A DNA stretch of 64,000 nucleotides. Source: Lentinus brumalis. Its lineage: Eukaryota; Basidiomycota; Agaricomycetes; Polyporales; Polyporaceae. This document shows, in pieces, positions 58,651-64,000 of the stretch. The stretch lies in NCBI GenBank assembly GCA_001792895.1, contig MARA01000026.1, positions 186,001 through 250,000 of the forward strand, read 5' to 3'. The notes under the pieces were generated by a model, which was given only the letters and a program-made list of their open reading frames with translations, was not told the origin of the DNA and did no database searches. The translations under genes were made by a program, and so were the position numbers. Numbering within the stretch: the first letter of the stretch is position 1; each line of letters opens with the position of its first letter.

Positions 58651-61600
58651 CTAAACATTGTAGTACTCGAATGCCGGGTTGCCCGGCTCCGCGCTCTCAA
58701 TCAAAGCCTTCGTGAGGACAGACAGGTCTTTTGACTTCGCCTCCTCGACCGAGAGGACTTCGGCGTCGGCGAGGTTGAGCGTCCGCTTGAGGTAAGGGAG
58801 GATCTCGTGGAGCACCTTGACCTCCGAGAAGGGCACGGTGCGGTTGAACGCGGTGTGCGTACCGAACTGCGCCAAGCGCTTCTTGAACGCTTGCACGAAC
58901 GGCATCGCGCGCTTGTCCTTTATGAGCCCGCGCTGGGTGAGGAGCTCGCGCACCTTCTGGTCGTCGACCTTGTCGTGCTCCTCCGAGTACGCCTCCTTGA
59001 CGATCTGCACGCACTGGTCCTGCCACTCGGGGAACGAGTGCGTGACGTAGATGCGGACGCCGCGCGGCTTCTTCGGGTCGTACGTCGCCTGGCCCTGCTT
59101 GCCCTTGTTCATCTTCTTGAGCAGGGACAGCTCGGCGTCGCGCATCGTCTTGATCGTGCCGCGCATGTACACGGACGAGTCGAGGATCGACTGGTCGACG
59201 GTGACCGTGGGCTCGGGCCAGTGCGCGAGCTGCACGGACTTGGGCTCCTTGAGGATGGCCGTCCAGACGTGCTCGGAGAAGTGCGGGGCGATGGGGAGGA
59301 CGAGGAGCGCGGCGGTGCGAATCCACCACTCGACGAGGTCGGCGTGCATACCGACGTCGGCGGTGACTTCGCGGTACCAGTCGCGGGCCGACTGGAGCTC
59401 GTAGAAACCATACTTCAGCGCGTCCTTGTATTGCATGCTACAGGGCATGACACATTGTGAGTAGATGTTCACCGAGAAACTGATGTGCAACGGGACATAC
59501 GCAGCGTAGTAGCCCTTGGTCTTGGAGGCCAGGTCGTTGACCTCGTGCTCGAAGACGGTGTCATGGTAGTTCTTCTCGCCCTGGCGGAGCTTCGACTTAT
59601 CCTGCAGCATCTCCTGTACAAACCTGTGAGCTGAGTTCGCAGCAAACATGGGTCCGAACATACATCACACCACCCGATGAGCGTGTGCAGACGCAGGATG
59701 TTCGCATTGGCGGTCTTCTCGTCAAAGTTCGCGTCCTCGATACCGTCACCCGCGTCGGCCAAGCACAGCCGCGTCGCGTCCGCACCGAACTTCTCGATGC
59801 ACTGGCGCATCGTCATCGAGTTGCCCTTACTCTTCGACATCTTCTGCCCGTTGACCATCAGATGTCCGTTCGTGCGCATGCTCAGCGGCCACTTCTCCTC
59901 GGGGAACAGCGCCGCGTGGTTGTACACGCAGAACGTCAGGTGGTTCGGGATGAGGTCCTTGCCGGACGAGCGGACATCGAAGGGGTAGAAGTACTCGAAC
60001 TCGTGCTTCATCGCGTCGGCCTTCTCCTTCGGCAGGGGCGCCGCTTCGGGCCAGGGGCCGTTGTTCAGGACGTAGTCCCAGACCTCGTCAGTCATCTGGT
60101 CGGGGGTCACGCCGAGAGGGCCGGGCTGGCTGCCATCGAGCTTGCCTGTAAGGAGTCAGCGGATGGTCATCGACATGACCCGGATGCGCGACTCACTGTG
60201 GAGAAGGTGGGCGACGGTGTAGTAGGACATGTAGATCGTGGAGTCGCTCAGAGACTCGACGAGGAAGGTCGGGTCCCAAGGAATCTTCGAGCCGAGACCG
60301 TACGTCCGTGCGCAAGCCCACTTGTTGAGCCATGCCAAGACGCCCTCAAACGCATTGCGAGTCTCGGAGTTGTACGTCTCCATCTTCGCGACGAGCCTGT
60401 TCGCGATGGTCAGCGACGCGGAACCCAGCATTTCAAAGCGGCATACTTCTCGGCTTGAGCCCTCCATGAAGGCTCTCCGTAGTCCAAGTACCACTGGTCC
60501 ATGAGCGCGATGACGCACTCGTCCGAACTACGCGATATGATCAGACCCTCGGGCTCAGCGTATGCGAACGCGAGGCCAGCCTTGATGAGCGTCTCACGGA
60601 CGCGCGGCTTAGCCTCCTGCACCGGCATGCCTTTGAACTCGCCGATGGTCATGGTACCATTGTAGAAGCCCTCCTTGTACGCGATCTCCTTCGCCTCAGC
60701 CAGCTGCTTCGTATCCTTCTGGGACTGGATCTTCAGCTGCTTGATGACAGCAGGCGCGGTCATCTCGCCGTACGTCGGAGTGGAGATGACGGGGACAGGG
60801 TCGAACGCGCACCACGAAGGCTCGATCTTGTAGAATTCGGGCTTTTTGCGGAGGTCGGTCAGGGTCTGGAAGTCGTCTGGCGAGTCGGACGGAACGGAAG
60901 TAACCACACCGGTACCCTGCGTGGCCATCAGTATGAGTGTGTAAGTGCGAGACTCAGCAGGCGTACCTTGGTCGGGAGCACGTTCTCCATGGGCAGGACG
61001 TAGACCTCGGGGTTGACAGACAGTGGCGCCTTGATCTTCGTGCCGACGAGCAGGGAGCCCTCGATCTCAGCGAGCTGGTTCACCTGGCCGCGTACGGCCG
61101 TGATGCCCTGGAACGCCATGTTGCGCGCGGCGCGGTACGTGCAGACGTACGCCTCCTGGTCGTTGATCGCGAACACGCCGTACTTGATCTGCGTGCCGAC
61201 GAAGCAGTTGGTCTGGCCGTACCTTGAAGGACTGTCAACCAAACTGTGCGATGCGACGTGCAGTCCGACTCACATAGTCTCCGGGCGCAGGGTGGCGGCA
61301 ACCAGGAAGACCTTGCGGTCGCCGACCTTGTCCTTGATGACCTTGCCAGCAGCTTCGCTCCAGTCCACGACCTCCATCTTGATACCGGTGTACTCGGTGG
61401 GACCCAGCGCCTCACCCTCGGAACGGTCGTGGTCCATGCATGGCTGGCCGTCCTTGGGACTGTAGACAGTGTAGCGCTCACCGAACTTGATCTTGCCGAG
61501 CTTGTAGAGCTTGTTCGTCTGCCAGCGCACAAACGAGTCATAGTACGGGTTCGCGTCAGTGGTGATGAAGGAGCGTCGCCAGTCTATCCGGGAGCCGAAC

Positions 61601-62401
61601 AGCTTGTTGTCTTCCTGCAGAAACGGTCAGACGCGGATGACCGCGCGCGCACACGACAACTCACGATGCAGATTGGCGGGTAGTACTTGAGCCAGAAGTA
61701 GGGGTCCGCGAACTTCTTGATCTCCTCGCGAGGCACGCCCATCGACTCCATGATCTGGAACTGGTACTGGAGACCGGTCGCCTTCGCCGCCACCTTGCCC
61801 TTCTTCGCCTTGTCTACCGCCTTCGCGGGGCCGTCCGAAGTTGTGGTCGGTGCAGCGGGGGCTGCCTCTTCTTCCGGGACGAATCGCTCGAAGTTCTCAC
61901 CGAACATCTCGATCTCGCGCTCGATTTTGTCTGCAGCGGCCTGCGCCACAATGTATCTTCTTCATGTCTGGACTGTGTGACGCGACGTACCTTGATCGGC
62001 ATGCCCGTGCAGTGGAAACCGTGAGGGAACAGCACACGCTCGCCCAGCATTCGGTGGAAGCCCGCGGCGAACTCGATTTTGGAGATGGTGAACGCATGGC
62101 CGAGGTGGAGTGAGCCGTTCGTGTAGGGGAAGGGGAAGTTACCGAACCACTTGGGGAACTGTTTCTTGACCTCCGCTGGCGACAAGCCCTTGAGTTCCTC
62201 TGCCGGCGGGGCGGCCACCTCGAAGAGTCGCTCCTCCGCCCATCGTGCTTGATACTTCAACTCGAGTTCGCGGAGCTCGTCACGTTTGCCGGTCTGGGCG
62301 AGCTCCATGGTGTTTGCGGACGCGGCGGCCATGATGGTGCGGATACTCGTCAAGCGAGCGGGACGTAGAGAACGTCGCCAGAGAGAGAGAATGGTGGCCA
62401 A
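58651..62401 (-). CDS. LRS1: Leucyl-tRNA synthetase, cytosolic type
   Basis: There are nine exons: 61,991-62,401, 61,665-61,940, 61,274-61,614, 60,967-61,222, 60,447-60,916, 60,197-60,396, 59,664-60,145, 59,501-59,613 and 58,651-59,437. All phases close to 1,111 aa, as expected for the eukaryotic cytosolic enzyme. It charges tRNA-Leu with leucine. The class I signatures are present: HIGH as HLGH ([14 protein letters not shown]) and KMSKS in [12 protein letters not shown]. The CP1 editing domain includes RPETMYGQTN, and [13 protein letters not shown] is strongly conserved. The anticodon-binding and C-terminal domains are complete. The first Met starts an Arg-rich, acid-free stretch ([20 protein letters not shown]). 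A second Met at 62,332 gives the usual cytosolic start [13 protein letters not shown]. Confidence 0.97.
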
Positions 62402-64000
62402 TATCCGGATGAAGCAGAGTAAATCAGTTCAGCAGCGGTGAGGAAATCGATGCCAGTCCGAGTCATCTGAAGACCGGCGCAGATCAGATCTCAGCGGCAG
62501 TGACCGGGGTCTGAGGGTTTGCTGGACTGGATCGGGGTTAGCGCCTGCCCTCCATTGGCAGTGAAGGAAGAGGGCAAGGTGGGTGTTCCTCCGCGCACAA
62601 CGCGACCGCTGGGCAGCACTCTGTTCACCGACCGCGTCCTGCACCGCCGTGCGCCCCTCGCTCCTGGCCCACACTCTGGACACACGCCTCTCCCTGCGCC
62701 CTCCTCCGACACTCGCACGCGCCGACGCGCTCGCACTGGCACAAGGATGCGTCAAGTGTATTCCAGGGACGCTACTGCATCGTTCCTCCTCGCCTGCATG
62801 CCGCCTATGCCCCGCATACAGCCCGTGAGTACGCCGCGCCATCCCCCGGCTCTCATGTCCCCGCCTCGTCTCACCGTGCTGCACTCCAACGACCGACGCC
62901 GTGATCCCCCGCTAAGTGTATGCGACCAGCGTCCCTCCGTGCTCCGCGCCGTCCGCCCTGCCCGCCCGACTTTCACGCGCGCAATCGCCTGCTCCTGCCG
63001 CACTAGGCCAGCTCTCCTGAGTCCATACGCACGAGGGCTGACGCGCAGATAGCCCGACTGGACCCCACTAGCACGCACGAGGGCCGTGCCCGTCAGCGAG
63101 CTACATGTAAGCCGAGACGCGATTTTTGCCCATCAGTCTGCAAAGGTTATGTGTCGGTGAGTCGCTCGTTCTCGCATCACAAGTCCCCGATGCTCACCTC
63201 TAGCGCGTTGTCTCAGGCCCCAGACGCGTACATGTGCCCGTCTGCAGCCGGGAGACCGCAGCAATATGCGGGGACGGAGGACGCCGCGGAATCCCTCGGT
63301 CCCAACTGCCAACTACACGGGCGGTACAGGTATACGAGGCTACGAACATACGTCTACGCGACCCTCAACACCATCCTTCGTGGCCCGGACTGCACGGAAC
63401 CCGTGCAGCTCACGCTGCGCGTATCTGGGCATGCATCGAGCACGTTAGCAGGCTGCCAACGACGCCATCTGGACCGCTGCTCACCTTCAGAGCACCGCTC
63501 GCGGGCCATCCGTGGTATACTCTGCGACGCGCAGGTGAGTCTTCCCGTCTGCAAGACAGAGTCGAGGTGCGTACCTCCGCGTCATCGCGTCCCCCGATCA
63601 TCGCCAGCATGCCGCACGCTGGCGACGTGCTCGTCATGGGCGTGATCTGCGACGCACTGGTGAGTGTGGCGTCTCACCCGCAAGGCAGAGCCAGGTACGT
63701 ACCTCTGTATTTACCCGTCTCCCAGCTAGCAGCCGCGGCGCCAGTCGCAGCGGATCGAGGGAGGAAAGGAGGTGGATCTGTGGTAGGTGAGCAAGCTGAG
63801 AAACGAATGGGGGGAAAAGGTGGGTGCCCTGCCACCTCGCCCAGAACGCACCTTAATAGGCTCTCTCGCCGTTCGTGCTCGGACTCGGCCGCTTGAACCG
63901 GGCGACTCCGACTCGGCTCCCGTCTGCAGGCGGTGCGGGGACAGTGGCAGGAGGCAGGATCGCTGCTGGATTCGTGGGCGGCGAACGTCGCATTGAGGCG
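62402..64000. other. GC-rich region upstream of LeuRS, no gene recognised
   Basis: The first few hundred bases are presumably the LeuRS promoter. Beyond that, plus-strand open segments at 62,519-63,052 and 63,151-63,896 overlap antisense frames and look composition-driven. Splice-like GTGAGT sites (63,535; 63,661) occur, but no family or consistent exon chain was found. Confidence 0.4.

Noticed and set aside
60397..60446. Apparent frameshift in leucyl-tRNA synthetase
   Set aside because: It is explained by a short intron (GTATGC...AACAG) that restores the conserved [11 protein letters not shown] join.

Overview
The window reads as nuclear DNA of a filamentous basidiomycete, most likely a wood-decaying Agaricomycete of the Polyporales type. 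The evidence is the dense short GT-AG introns, a secreted class II manganese peroxidase, fungal-type housekeeping genes, two DUF6533 membrane-protein genes and a family of small secreted SurE-like and GPI-type proteins typical of mushrooms. Exon coordinates below were reconstructed by hand from splice sites and reading phase. Where all phases close, the gene is treated as intact.

Region 1-20,792 is a tandem array of a unit of about 10.2 kb: the tail of one copy (1-416), two full copies (417-10,588 and 10,589-20,792) and a right-hand boundary at 20,792/20,793. The left end lies outside the window. The only protein family I recognise inside is the 5' part of a kelch-repeat gene (minus strand), which recurs three times. 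The rest of the unit holds a weak membrane-protein candidate, two palindromes and GC-rich sequence in which I cannot identify genes.

Region 21.5-28.6 kb is single-copy: a BTB/POZ protein, the 18S rRNA dimethylase DIM1, a conserved gene of unknown function and a seven-exon short-type manganese peroxidase with a TATA box and a possible metal-response element.

Region 28.9-50.7 kb has a striking mirror layout. A housekeeping core (branched-chain aminotransferase, tRNA pseudouridine synthase DEG1/PUS3, an otubain-type deubiquitinase and an NHP6-like HMG-box protein) is flanked by inverted copies of one module: a UbiA-type prenyltransferase, small secreted GPI-type proteins and secreted SurE-like phosphatases. 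There are two UbiA, four GPI-type and three SurE-like copies. Some are intact and some decayed (a CAG-to-TAG nonsense change, a SurE pseudogene). A tRNA-Ala(UGC) gene with a 19-nt intron sits beside the right UbiA copy.

Region 51.2-55.7 kb carries two tandem DUF6533 seven-helix-type genes. 55.7-58.6 kb has no gene I can name. 58.65-62.40 kb is a complete nine-exon cytosolic-type leucyl-tRNA synthetase with an N-terminal extension that could target mitochondria. 62.4-64 kb has nothing recognisable.

Several otherwise well-preserved genes contain a single missing base. Three of the breaks lie in short homopolymer runs (PUS3, otubain, one GPI-type gene). This pattern suggests residual consensus errors as well as genuine decay, so 'broken' calls based only on one base should be treated cautiously.
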